Notes under the pieces: model-generated | Databases searched by the model: none | What the model saw: the letters and a program-made list of their open reading frames with translations, nothing else | What the model was told of the DNA's origin: nothing | Position numbers and translations under genes: made by a program | Assembly: GCA_037954665.1 (NCBI GenBank) | Contig: JBBMOL010000377.1 | Location: 310,001-374,000, forward strand | Origin: Laguncularia racemosa | Lineage: Eukaryota; Streptophyta; Magnoliopsida; Myrtales; Combretaceae | Direction of reading: 5' to 3' | DNA: 64,000 nt | In this document: one piece after another, positions 22,391-34,119 of the stretch | Layout of the letters: each line of letters opens with the position of its first letter | Position numbering within the stretch: the stretch's first letter is position 1

Positions 22391-23776
22391 TGATAGAGTC
22401 ATTTTATACTCAATCTTTATAGTATGAATTGTGTTAATTTATTATTGATTTTATAGAAATCATAAGGAAATGGTACTTAATTTTATTATGGTGATAAATC
22501 AGGTTTAAGGGAGTCAAGAGTGCTAATTCAAGTGATTTAGAGAAGTCATCTACAATTTGGATCAAAGACAAAGATTTACACCGCCGGAGGAAAGTACATG
22601 GGCGTGTATTTGAAGTACACTGCCGTATACTTGATTCAGAATCAACAGAAATATACACGGTCGAAGTACACGGCCGTGTATTTGTCTTGAAGAACCAATA
22701 GAAACATACACGGTTGAAGTACACGGCCGTGTATCTAGCTTGAAAAACCTACAGAAACATACACGATTGAAGTACACGGCCGTGTATCTCAGTTAGTTGA
22801 GGCCGTATATATGGATAAGTTTGGCCGTTTCAGGAGATCTTTCAGTTTTCTTATATATACCTCTTCGTTTTCCAAAAGAGGGGGAGTTGAGAAGTGAAGA
22901 AACTGAATAGGCAGAGTAGGAGACATCTGAAACAAAGACTTTTCATATTTTTACTTTTTGATTTTCGTTTTGAGATGAACATGTGTGCCTAAACAGATTT
23001 TCTAGCCAAAGGATCATCAAAAGTTTAATTCTTCATGAATTGTGAGATCTAATTGATTTATCTTTACTCTATTCTTTGTTTTTGGATGTTTATATATCTT
23101 CTGGATGTTTTGTTATTATTATCTTGTTTGATTGGTATGAATTAGAGCTCTTCTACTCAATTAGCAAGTTAATATATTATCAAATAGTACGTCAGATCCG
23201 TAATTGTTTGATAGTTCTAGTTTCTGTGACACAATGACATGTTTGATTATAAATTAGATATTCAAATTCATGTTATGGAGATATATGATCTTATTTAAAT
23301 AGGTTATCTTATAATCTACTGGCATGAATTGGTAATCTCTCTAGTTTCTTTTAATGCTATTGATAGATTAAATCCTAAGAGCTTATTTTGGATTGTTTAA
23401 TCAATAAGAGAAGTAATCAAAGAGCTTGTTTTGATTATCAAGAAAGTAAGGAGAGATAGCTTAATAGAGCTTGTTAATAACCATAACCAATTTATCTTAG
23501 ATAAAGAATAGAAAATATTTGCATCAATGATCAGTTCTATGAATTAAACTATAGTGATTCTTTTGGTTAGGCTTTTATCATTATTCAATTTTATTATCTG
23601 CTTTCAGTATTATTTTAATTCACAAAAAAAACCCCCATTCTTCTTTTCCTCTCTATTCTCTTTTGATAGAAATATATTTGACCAATCCCTCTGGATATGA
23701 CCCTACTCACTGCTGTATACAAATTATATAACTGTCTAAGAGTAGGTTTTTATTTTGTTGGATTCGACACTCAACA
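22391..23776 (+). repeat. B1 3' LTR
   Basis: Begins TGATAGAGTC, ends ACTCAACA. Same length as the 5' LTR, with scattered substitutions, many in the palindrome region (about 22600-22800). TATA box 22852-22859. Confidence 0.93.
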
Positions 23777-24529
23777 GATGTTGATTTAGTATCGACTTTT
23801 ATATTACATAATTGTTGTGCATTCTAGCAAGTACATTTATCAGTTTTACGGGATGGCGAATAAAACACGCTAAGGATCAAATTGGGAACATTCTTGGACT
23901 CTCATCCAATGGTCTACAATGTGTTCACTTGAATTGAAGAACCGACCACTTGAAGACCATTTTTGTATTTATAATTTGTCTTTTGGAAAACTGGCCACTC
24001 AATAGCATCTTTGTAATTTTTAGTACATTTTTATCCTAATTAGAGCAAGTATAAATTCTTGCTAACTAAGGTTTTTAAGGAACTTTTTGATCATTTTGAG
24101 AAAAACATACACTTTATGCCATAAGGGTTCTTCTTTACAAACAAAGATCTCTTATCAATTTCTTTGTAAAATTGTGGCAAGAATCAACAAGAGTAGATTG
24201 TGAGTCATATCGATCTTACTTTTGTTATTTTATAAATTGTGTTTAGTTAGTAATATCTAGGTATAATTTGTGGATTACTTATTCATTCACGTAAATTAGG
24301 GTTATATATTTTCAAATTTGATTATTTCAATTTGAGATTAAATCCTAGTTCAATTGTGTGTTGTTCCATTGAAGATCACATACTTGTTTGTTCTTACATT
24401 CGTTTAATGTTCAAACTCGTGAATTTGGATTTCAATTTGAAGTGATTTGATACACCATTTTGATTGAGGGATTAGGTTGTTCACATTTAGTAATTGATGT
24501 GTTTGTTATCCAATTAACAAAGCACATCA

Positions 24530-25850
24530 ACAGTGATCTTTTTACTGACAACTTGCTAGAGGGTTTACCACCTTTGAGAGGTATAGAGTATGCTATTGAC
24601 TTCATGCCTGGGTAAGTTTTACTAAACTAACCTATGTATCGCATGAATCCTAAAGAGGCTAAGGAATTAAAATGTCAGGTGGATAAACTGGTAGAACGGG
24701 GTTTTTTCAAGAAATGTCTTAGTCCTTATGCTGTTCCAGCCTTTCTTGTCGCTAAAAAGGTTAGTACTTGGAGAATGTGCATTGATAGCCGAGCCATCAA
24801 TAAAATTACCATCAAATACAGGTATACAATTCCTAGACTTGATGATATGTTAGATGAACTTTATGGGACACAGGTGTTATCTAAGGTGGACCTTGAAAGC
24901 GGATATCATCAAATTCGCATGAGAGAAGAAGACGAGTGGAAGACCGCTTTTAAAACATGTCATAGACTATATGATTGGATGGTTATGCCGTTTGATCTGA
25001 GTAATGCTCCTAGTACATTTATGAGATTAATGAATCATGTAATGAAAGAGTTTATAGGTAAATTTGCCATTGTTTATTTTGATGACATTTTGATATACAA
25101 CAAAAGCCTAGAAATTCATGTAGAGCATCTTCAAACGGTATTTTCAGTCTTAACTGGCACAGCAGCTGTTTGCAAATCTCCTGAAGTGTTCCTTCTACCA
25201 AATTGAGGTAATATTTTTGGGATTTATTGTATCTGGTTCTAGTGTCATGGTTGATGAGGAGAAAGTGAGGGCTATTTGAGAATGGCTAACACCAAAATTA
25301 GTCATTGAAGTAAGAAGTTTTCATGGACTAGCTTCATTCTATAAACGCTTTGTCTATAACTTCGGTAGTATTGTTAGTCTATTAACTAAACTAACAAAGA
25401 AAGATGTTCCTTTTATTTGGGGTGAGAAGGCCTAAAAGAGTTTTGCGGAGATAAAGGTAAAACTTACTAGTGCTCCAGTATTGGCTTTACCTAATTTTGA
25501 TAAAGTTTTTGAATTAGAATGTGATGCCCCTAGGATAGGAATTGGTGCTCTGTTGATGTAGGATAAGAGACCTATTACCTATTTCAGTGAAAAGTTGAGT
25601 GGTGTAACTTTAAACTACTCGATATATGATAAGGAATTCTATTCTTTAGTAAGGGAATTGATGACATGGCAACATTATCTTCTTCCAAAAGGATTCATAA
25701 TCTATACAGATCATGAATGACTAAAACATTTCAGGGGTCAGCAAAATCTATCAAAACACCAAGCCAAATGGGTGAAGTTTCTGGAGAGTTTTGCATATGT
25801 GATTAAGTATAAGAAATGTAACTAGAATATGCTAGTTGACACTTTGTCAC
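24530..25850 (+). pseudogene. Element C reverse transcriptase and RNase H
   Basis: Starts abruptly at the sequence upstream of RT (SDLFTDNLLEGLPPLRG in frame), stops at about 24613 and 24629, then an open stretch 24634-25206 with RMCIDSRAINKIT, PRLDDMLDEL and the catalytic YFDDIL box. A frameshift follows near 25150. RNase H is readable in pieces to about 25850, with several stops. It preserves the uninterrupted RNase H to integrase passage that proves the X3 insertion point in A. Confidence 0.85.
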
Positions 25851-26786
25851 GCAGGTATATACTTATCACTTCTCTATAGTCAAAATTGCTTGGATTTGAA
25901 TTGCTAAAGGAATAATATATGCATGATGATTATCTGAAAGTAGTTGTTGAGAAATGTTATGGGGGAAAGATATTTGAGGGGTATTACATGGTTGATGGGA
26001 TTTTGTATAAAGCTAGAAAGTTGTGTATACCTCATGGGTCTGTGAGGGAATTATTGGTGAGGGAAGCACATGTAGGAAGATTGTTTGGTCACTTTGGTGA
26101 GAAGAGAACCTTAGCCTTGTCAATAGAAAATTTTTATTGGAGAGGTATGATAAGGGATGTTCATAAGGTGTTGGAAGGGTGTGGAGTATGTAAAAGAGCA
26201 AAAGGGAAGAAAGGGGTTTAGGGTGAATATATGCCTTTACCTATAGCTACTAAACCCTGGATTAGTATCAGCATATATTTTACTTTGGCTTTACTTAGGA
26301 CTCAAAGAGGAAAGGATTCTATTATGGTTGTTGTTGATAGATTCGGAAAAATTTCCCATTTCATGCCTTGTCACAAAACAGATGATGCACTTTTTATAGC
26401 TAACCTTTTTGTGCAGGAGATTGTAAAAGTACATGGTGTTCCACATAGTATAGTGTCTGATAGAGACACTAAGTTTCTTAGCTTTTTCTGGAAGACACTA
26501 TGGAGAAGACTTGATACTAAACTTATGTATAGTACCTCTTGCCACCCATAGACTGACAGCCAAATTGAAGTTGTTAATCGTACTCTTGGCACATTACTAA
26601 GAGCAACGATTGGCAAGAATCTTACTAATTGGGACTTATGTTTTCTTATTACTGAGTTTGCTTACAATAGGTCTACTTATAGTTCAACTAGTAAGTCTCC
26701 CTTTGAAGTCATGTATGGCTATAATACTACTCTTCCATTAAATCTTATAGCTAGTCTGGTAACAAAGGAAGAAAGCCTAAGTGGAG
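25851..26786 (+). pseudogene. Element C integrase, first part
   Basis: HHCC-like zinc segment (REAHVGRLFGHFG, then C-G-V-C-K) in 25919-26221, and catalytic core 26231-26551 with SDRDTKF. The first catalytic position reads ISIYFTLA where A has MDFVLGLP, so the aspartate is lost. It is cut by D after TGGAG (26782-26786); the coding sequence resumes at 51092 with GVERAK-like code. Confidence 0.85.
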
Positions 26787-27662
26787 TAATGTGCATTACT
26801 AATTGAATAGCAAGCACATCAACAAATAGCGTGAACAACAAATTACAATCCACAATAGGCACGATCACTAATTCACCAAGGACTCTTAATTCATGAGAAT
26901 TTCAAACGGCTTGATGATAAATTGAAATATGGAACAACACAATTGTATAATTATCAATGGATATCAATAGCAATGAACTAGAATTTCACTCAAAATTGAA
27001 ATGATTCAAATCTGAATTGGAAGAACCCTAATTCACGTGGATAACAACAAATCACTAACAAATTGCACCTAGATATGACTCACTAAATACAATTTGAAAA
27101 CAACAAGATGAAGATTGATATTACTCACAATCTAATCAAGTTGATCTCACCACAATTTCACTTGTGAAATTGATAAGAGTTTATTTGTAAGCAAGGGAAC
27201 CCTCACGGTAAAGAAAGTGTTTGTTTTCAAAATGTTCAAAAAGCTCCCTCAAAACCTTACTTGGCAAGTATTTATACTTGCTCCAATTACGGTAAAAATA
27301 ACACAACAAATTACAAATAAGCCACTCTAAATGATCGGTTCAAAAACACAAAAATACAAGTACAAATAAGTCTTCAAATGGCTAGTTCTTCACTTTAATA
27401 GAACATATTGTGGATCGGTTCTTCTTTAATTTATGTAGGTCCATGAATAACCTATAAATTGAGCTTTAGCGAGTTTATCTACAGTCTTATAAAAGCCAAC
27501 AAGTGTACCTATTGGAGTGAACAATAAATATGTAATAGAAAAGAAGATACTAAAAAAATATTCTTGGGGTTTGATTGTTCAAAGAGGACCTTCATCACCA
27601 AATTTTGTAATCACTTGGTTCTTGCTCTAGTGATAGGTCTTGAAGGAATTTGATTCCTATCA
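26787..27662 (-). repeat. Element D 3' LTR (L7)
   Basis: On + runs TAATGTGC to GATTCCTATCA. Perfect promoter inverted repeat 27264-27281. Short subtype without the internal primer site. Confidence 0.9.
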
Positions 27663-27820
27663 TTTTCTCGAGCTTTAGGGAGATTTTCCCTCAAGTCTGA
27701 CAGGTCTTCATGAACATCATTAGGTAAATAAAGTGACAAGTCTGTAACATTAAATGTAGTAGAGACTCTGTATCATCCAGGTAATTTATCTATTAAAAGA
27801 TCACTATAGCCATCTAATAC
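27663..27820 (-). pseudogene. Element D pol tail across a large deletion
   Basis: Minus strand: remnants of L-D-G-Y-S-D, then a jump straight to the YRVSTTFNVTDL and LRENLPKA segments normally found after integrase. The RT to integrase core is missing. The junction is at the same place as in N (about 47325-47345). N inserted at its 5' end in the QVLD codons. Confidence 0.75.
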
Positions 27821-28589
27821 TGATAGGAATTAAATTCCTACAGGACTTATCATTAGAACAAGAGCCAAGGGATGACAAAATTTGGCGACGAGGGTCCTCT
27901 TTGAACAATCAGACCCTAAGAATAATTGCTTAGTATTTTCTTTTCTATTTCAAATTTGTTATGCATTCTAGTAGGTGCATTTGTTAGTTTTTACAAAATA
28001 ATGGATAAATTCACTAAAACTCAGTTTGTGGGTTATTCATGGATCTACATAAATCAAAGAAGAACTAGTCCAACAATATGTTCAATTAAAGTGAAGAACC
28101 AGCCACTTGAAGACCATTTGTATTTGTAATTGTTTCTTTTGGGAACCGGCCATTTTATTAGTACTTGTAATTTGATGATTCAAAACCAGTCACTTGCTGG
28201 TTTTATTTGTAATTTTGTTCTGTTGACTTTACCTTAATTAGAGTAAGTATAAATACTTGCTAAGTAGGTTTTAGAGGGCACTTTTGAACTTATCATTTTG
28301 GAGATATTGAAACCATGAGGGACACTTCCTTTCATGCAATTACTCTTATCAAATTCTCCTAGAATTTGTGGCGAGTGGATTTTGATCGTGTTGTGTGTAA
28401 TATCAACAACATCAAAATCACCTAATTCCAACTAGTGCATAATATCTTGTAAGGAATTAGTTCTTTTCTTTTTTATCCTTTTCATGCCATTTTTAGGTTC
28501 CATTTTCAATTAAGGTTCATGCCATTTTGATTATGTATCATTTAATCGAATCCTAAATTACATTGTGCGCTTGTAATTTGTATCCTAGG

Positions 28590-29429
28590 TGATGTGCTTG
28601 AAATTACAAAATTCACAAGCACAAGATACAAATGATTAATCAATCACACAAATAATCAATTGGAGTCAAAATTGGCGTAAATTAAAGGATGAACAGCCTC
28701 AAATGGCGTAAACCAAATTAGAAGTACTACAAGGGAATTCCAATACCATTCAATTACAAAGGAATAATGCAATTCCAATCTCTAAAATTAGCTTGTAATC
28801 CTAGCAATACATGAACCTTAATTTAACATGAAAGTACACATAACAAGATCAACTAACTATCACTAGATATTACACACTAGTAATAATAGGATGCAACTTA
28901 GAAAATCTTGATATTACTCAGAAGAATTCCAAGCTAAATTCGCCACAATTTGTAAAGAAATTAATAAGAGTAGATGCTAGCAAGAGTCACGGCAAGTGTT
29001 TTTATTTTTATCAAATTATCAAAAAGCTTCCTAAAAACCTTAGTTAGCAAGTATTTATACTTGCTCCTGTCAAGGTAAAACAATCTAAATATTACAAAAT
29101 TTCCAGCAGGTGGTTGGTTCAAAAATCATAATTACAAGTGCAAAAATGGTCTTTAAGTGGCCGGTTCTTCAAGTCAAGTGAACATATTGTGGACCATTGG
29201 ATGTGAGTCCAAGAATGTCTCCAATTTGATCCTTAGCGTATTTTATTTGCCATCCTGTAATACCAATAAATGTACCTGCCAAAATACACAACAATTATGT
29301 AATATAAAAGTAGATACTAAATCAACATCCTCAAGGTTTAGTTGTTCATGGAAGATCCTCATAGCTAGGTTTTGTAAACCCTTAGCTTGGGCTTTGGTGA
29401 TTGGTTCTGTAGGAATCTGATTCTTATCA
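28590..29429 (-). repeat. Element P 3' LTR (L9)
   Basis: On + TGATGTGCTTG to GATTCTTATCA, 840 bp against 847 bp for its partner. Perfect promoter repeat 29047-29064. Near 29310-29350 it preserves the uninterrupted sequence into which B1 inserted in A's LTR. Confidence 0.92.
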
Positions 29430-30469
29430 TCTCCTTTGCCCTCATGAAGATTTGTTCTCAAATCTGATAGGTCTTCATGAATGTCATCTGGTAAATATGG
29501 TGACAGATCTACAACATCAAAGGTAGTTGAGATGCCATATTCCCTTGGTAATTCTATTCTGTAGGCATTGTTATTTATGCACCTGACAACTCTGAATGTT
29601 CCATCTGATCGAGGTGATAGCTTCTACAACTTCTTATGAGGAAACATGTCTTTGTTAAGATTAATCTAAACCAAGTCACTTGAATTATAAATTCTAGTTT
29701 TCCTGTGCTTGTTTCCCTGATGTTTCTATAGCTCCTGTGTTTTCTAAAGACATTCAACTATCTTCTCATGAAGTTGCTAGATCTCCTTGGCTCGCTCAAC
29801 TTCACTTAGGCTCTCTTCCTTTGTTACCGGTCCTACTATGAGATCCAATGGAATAGTAGGATTATATCCATATACAACTTCAATGGGAGACTTACTGGTT
29901 GAACTATGAGTAGACATATTGTAAGAAAACTCGATAATAAGAAGACACAAGTCCCAATTAATAAGATTCTTGCCAACCATTGCTTTTAGTAATGTGCCAA
30001 GAGTACGGTTAACAACTTCATTCTAGCCGTCAGTCTGGGAATGGCAGGAGGTACTATACATAAGTTGAGTACCAAGTCTTCTCCATAGTGTCTTCTAGAA
30101 GAAGCTAAGAAACTTAGTGTCTCTATCAATCACTATATTGTGGGGAACACCATGTAATTTAATAATCTCCTGTACAAAAAGGTTAGCTATAAAAAGGGCA
30201 TCGTCTGTTTTGTGATAAGGCATAAAATGGGACATTTTGCTGAATCTATCAATAACCACCATGATAGAATCCTTCCCCTTTGAGTCCTGGGCAGACCCAA
30301 CACAAAATCCATGCTAATATTAGTCTAGGGTTTAGTGGGTATAGGCAAAGACATATATTCACCCTAAAAGCCTTCTTTCCTTTTGCCTTTTTGTAAACTC
30401 CATACCTTTCCAGCGCCCTATGAACATCCCTTATCATACCCTTATAATAAAAATTTTCTTTCAACATGG
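29430..30469 (-). pseudogene. Element P integrase, C-terminal part
   Basis: Minus strand: catalytic core with TKEESLSEVERAKEI (29777-29980 open stretch), earlier core and zinc-domain end (ENFYYKGMIRDVHRALERY) up to the Q insertion, then the LRTNLHEGKGDD tail reaching the LTR. Multiple stops and at least one frameshift. Q inserted in the AMLKENF codons (TSD CATGG). Confidence 0.83.
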
Positions 30470-31363
30470 TGATACGAATCACGCCAACTCGCGACGAAAC
30501 CCAATACCAATACGTTCGGAAATTCGTTGCCTAAGACGCCCAAACACCTAAAGTGGAAAACCACGACCCGTTGTCAATAAGCGAGACAAGAACCTTGGTA
30601 TAAAAGTGAAGACGCCACAATCGGGATGGAAAACCGATTGATAAGTCGGGATGAACGCCACGGAAATCAATCCGATAAGTTTGAATTAAGTTCTTGAAGA
30701 ACCAAGAGAGGTGCCTCTCAAAAGTGTTTAATGTTCAATGATGTCCAATCTCTAATGTTCTAAACCCTAGGAGCTTTTATACTAGGGTTACAATTCGTGT
30801 AAAAAACAAGTCCAAAACGACGTAGTTTAGTTAAGTGACATAAAAACGCGAAACAGAACAAGCTGGCCGACAGGGGATACACGGCCTGTGTACACGCCCG
30901 TGTACTTGTCTGTGCAACTTCTAGCAACATACACGCCCGTGTACTTTGACCGTGTATCTGTCTGTGCAACTTCTGGCAACATACACGCCCGTGTACTTTA
31001 GCCGTGTATCTTTCTGTGGATTTGCTTGACTCCATACACGGCCGTGCCTTTTAACCGTGTATCTAGCCGTGTATGATTCTAGGCAATCTTGAGAGTCCTA
31101 CACGGCCGTGCCTTGAAAGTACACGCCCTCTTCAACCCGTGTCCGGTGTGACTTGTATAAGAGCAAGGGTCTTCCTATGGTTGTTCCAATCCATTCCAAC
31201 TTTATGATTGCCCCAATCTTTCCCGGCTTCATGGACATCCTTTATCAACCCGTTAAGTGCTTCCTTGAGTCGTTTCGCTCGACTTCTTGTAATCAGTCCA
31301 GGCGGCACTTCAAGAGGATCTACATTCCTTCTTCCGGCTTGACTCTCATCATGGATCTCATCA
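30470..31363 (-). repeat. Element Q 3' LTR
   Basis: On + TGATACGAATC to GGATCTCATCA. 894 bp, 13 bp shorter than its partner through loss of one palindrome-repeat segment near 30900. Reverse-strand TATA box (TATAAAAG) at 30774-30781. CACGGCCGTG/ACACGCCCGTGT repeats at about 30880-31145. The inner ~230 bp encode the C-terminus of the Q polyprotein. Confidence 0.94.
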
Positions 31364-32700
31364 TTCCCCTCCTCTTGAAAAGGATTTGTCCTCAAATCGT
31401 CACCTACATCAAAAGGACTCAGATCAGTAACATTAAATGTGGCGCTTACTTGATACTCACCAGGCAAATCTATCTTGTATGCATTGTCGTTGATGCGCTC
31501 AAGAACTTGAAATGGTCCATTGCCTCTAGGAAGTAGTTTAGATCGACGCTGCATGGGAAACCGCTCTTTGCGCATGTGCACCCAAACCCAATCGCCAGGT
31601 TCAAAAACAGCTTGTCGACGACCCTTGTTGGCTTGTTTCACATACTGCTCTGTTCATCGCTCAATGTTCAGCCTTGCCTTTTCATGGATCTGTTGAACAA
31701 ATTCAGCCTTCTTCTTGCCATCTAAATTAACATACTCAGAAATAGGCAAAGGTGATAAATCTAAAGGAGTTAGTGGATTAAAACCATACACAATTTCGAA
31801 AGGAGAAAATTTAGTAGCAGAATGCACTGTACGGTTATAAGCAAATTCAACATGCGGCAAACAATCCTCCCAACTTTTAATATTCTTTTTAATTACAGCC
31901 CTCAACAAAGTAGATAAAGTTGGATTCACTACCTCAGTTTGACCATCAGTATATGGATGACAAGTAGTAGAAAACAATAACTTAGTTCCTAACTTAGCCC
32001 ACAAAGTCTTCCAAAAGTAGCTTAAGAACTTAGCATCCCTATCTGATACAATTGTTCTAGGCATACTATGCAACCGCACAACTTCCCTAAAGAATAAATT
32101 AGCAATATTACAAGCATCATCCGTTTTGTGACAAGGAATGAAATGTGCCATTTTAGAAAACCTATCAACAACTACAAAAACAGAATCCCGGCCATGTCTA
32201 GACCTGGGTAATCCTAACACAAAATACATAGAAATATCTACCTAAGGCTCATGAGGAATGGGAAGTGGGGTGTAAAGTCCTTGAGGTTGGACTCTAGATT
32301 TCGCTTGCTTACATGTGACACATCGCTCACAAATTCTCTCAACATCTCGTTTCATGTGAGGCCAATAGAAGTGTTCCTGCAATATCCCTAATGTTTTTGC
32401 TACTCCAAAGTGTCCCATTAAACCTCCTCCATGAGACTCCCTGACAAGTAATTCTCTTAAAGAACACATTGGAATGCACAGTTTACTCTCCCTAAACAAG
32501 AATCCATCATGTTTATAAAATTTTCCATGCCCACTCTTCTCACATTGCACATACTCCTCACAAAAATCTCGATCAGCAGCATATAATTCCTTAATGTGCT
32601 CAAAACCAAGCAGTCTAGAACTAAGAGTAGAGATAAGAGTATACCTTCTTGAAAGTGCATCAGCAACTACATTCTCTTTACCTTGCTTGTAGTGGATGAC
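31132..32700 (-). pseudogene. Element Q integrase and C-terminal tail
   Basis: Zinc domain (RESHGGGLMGHFG, CERCVTCKQAK), catalytic core (MYFVLGLP, SDRDAKF, TEVVNPT), GPF/Y-like region (GNGPFQVLERI) and a LRTNPFQEE tail. The first catalytic aspartate is tyrosine (32224-32226). Stops: TAG 32242-32244 and TGA 31654-31656, both transition-type. The last ~77 residues, including ITRSRAKRLKEALNGLI, lie in the 3' LTR and end at 31132. An LTR-encoded tail without a classical chromodomain suggests the CRM lineage. Confidence 0.9.
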
Positions 32701-34119
32701 ATATGGAAATGTTTCAATAAACTCCACCCAACGAGCATGCCTTTTGTTCAGCTTGTGTTGCCCCTTTAAATACTTCAAGGATTCATGATTAGTGTGGATC
32801 ACGAACTCTTTTGGCCAAAGGTAGTGTTGCCACGTCTCCAAGGCTCGAACCAATGCATATAGCTCTTTGTCGTAAGTAGGGTAATTCAAGGTTGCCCCAC
32901 TTAGCTTCTCACTAAAGAATGCAATCGCTCTTCTCTCCTACATAAGCACTGCCCCAATACCTAATCCTGAAGCATCACATTCAATTTCAAACGTTTTAGT
33001 AAAGTTAGGTAAAGCAAGTAATGGTGCTTGAGTCAACTTATTTTTAAGCGTCTGAAAGGCCTTCTCTTGTTGCTCTCCCCAACTGAACCCCACGTTCTTC
33101 TTAATCACCTCAGTAAGTGGTGCTGCAATGGTGCTAAAATCCTTCACAAATCTCCTGTAAAAGCTCGCTAGTCCATGGAAACTCCGCACATTACTTACAT
33201 TGGCTGGACTAGGCCATTCTTGGATCGCACGCACCTTTTCTTCATCAACCTGTATTCCCTGCGCACTAACAACAAAACCAAGAAACACAAGTTTGTCTGT
33301 GCAAAAAGTGCACTTCTTAAGGTTAGCATATAATTATTCCTGTCGAAGCACTTCTAAAAAATCCCTCAAGTGTGACATATGATCTTCCAAATTTTTGCTG
33401 TAAATAAGAATGTCATCAAAATAGACAACCACAAATTTTCCAATAAATGTCCTCAGAACATGGTTCATAAGTCTCATAAACGTACTAGGTGCATTAGTTA
33501 ACCTGAAAGGCATTACTAACCACTCATATAATCCAAATTTTGTCTTAAATGCAGTCTTCCATTCATCACCTTCTTTCATTCTAATTTGGTGATATCCACT
33601 TTTCAGATCAATTTTAGAAAAGACACTAGACCCATGTAACTCATCTAACATATCATCTAAGCGAGGAATGAGATGACGATACTTTACCGTGATGTTGTTG
33701 ATGGCGCGACAGTCAACACACATTCTCCATGTCCCATCCTTCTTAGGCACCAAAATCACCGGCACTGCACATGGACTCATGCTCTCTCTCACGTACCCCT
33801 TCTCCATTAATTCATCGACCTGCCTTTGGAGTTCCTTTGTCTCCTCCGGATTGCTCCTGTAAGCTGGCTTGTTTGGAATTGATGCTCCGGGTACAAGGTC
33901 AATCTGGTGCTCAATACCTCGAACAGGTGGTAATCCCTTTGGAATCTCCTCAGGAAAGACATCTTCAAAGTCCTGCACAAGAGACACAACCACACTAGGC
34001 AAAGAGTTAGATAAGTCGTTAGTAGTCGAACATGTTTCCTTAAAAACCAGCAACAACATAGGTTGCCTCATCACTAACGCTCTCCTTACTACACTCGCTC
34101 TTGCCACACAACTCTCCTT
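32701..34119 (-). pseudogene. Element Q reverse transcriptase and RNase H
   Basis: RT copies the element RNA; RNase H removes it. Seen: GLPPVRGIEHQIDLVPG at the RT start, RMCVDCRAINNIT, PRLDDMLDEL, FSKIDLKSGYHQIRM, and the catalytic YFDDIL box near 33412. RNase H has IECDASGLGIGAVLM, the THESLK region and VADALSRR at its end. In-frame stops are TAA 33334-33336 and TAG 32938-32940, each one transition away from a glutamine codon. Frame is otherwise intact and continuous with Gag and integrase. Confidence 0.92.

Larger units (their letters stand above)
17263..23776 (+). mobile_element. B1, Athila-like gag-pro element without RT or integrase
   Basis: 5' LTR 17263-18648, tRNA-Asp primer site, gag, protease, ~1.4 kb non-coding, purine tract, 3' LTR 22391-23776. 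The LTRs are both 1386 bp. TSD is GATGT (17258-17262, 23777-23781), perfect. No RT, RNase H or integrase motif is found, so it resembles TR-GAG-type non-autonomous elements that keep gag. It is among the younger insertions here. Confidence 0.92.
7283..24529 (+). mobile_element. Element A: gag-less, pol-bearing family A retrotransposon carrying two nested insertions
   Basis: LTR 7283-8518; leader 8519-9274; protease 9275-9834; RT-RNase H 9835-11287; nested X3 11288-15849; integrase 15855-17156; 3' LTR 17157-17262 joined to 23782-24529, split by nested B1. There is no gag. After the final LTR comes ACAGT and RT-upstream sequence of element C. If the X1-X2-A chain inserted as one unit, ACAGT should also sit left of the window. 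Confidence 0.82.
17157..24529 (+). repeat. Element A 3' LTR (L6), split by B1
   Basis: Two pieces, 17157-17262 and 23782-24529, separated by B1 and the GATGT duplication. Start is TTATAGGAATC (decayed TGATAGG); end is AAGCACATCA. Promoter repeat 24044-24061. This subtype lacks the internal primer site. The empty version of the insertion point is seen inverted in P's LTR near 29310-29350. Confidence 0.88.

Noticed and set aside
30880..31145. Regularly spaced short repeats suggesting a CRISPR array
   Set aside because: Plant retrotransposon LTR context, palindromic CACGGCCGTG units with irregular spacing, no cas genes, and the same array appears in both LTRs of one element.
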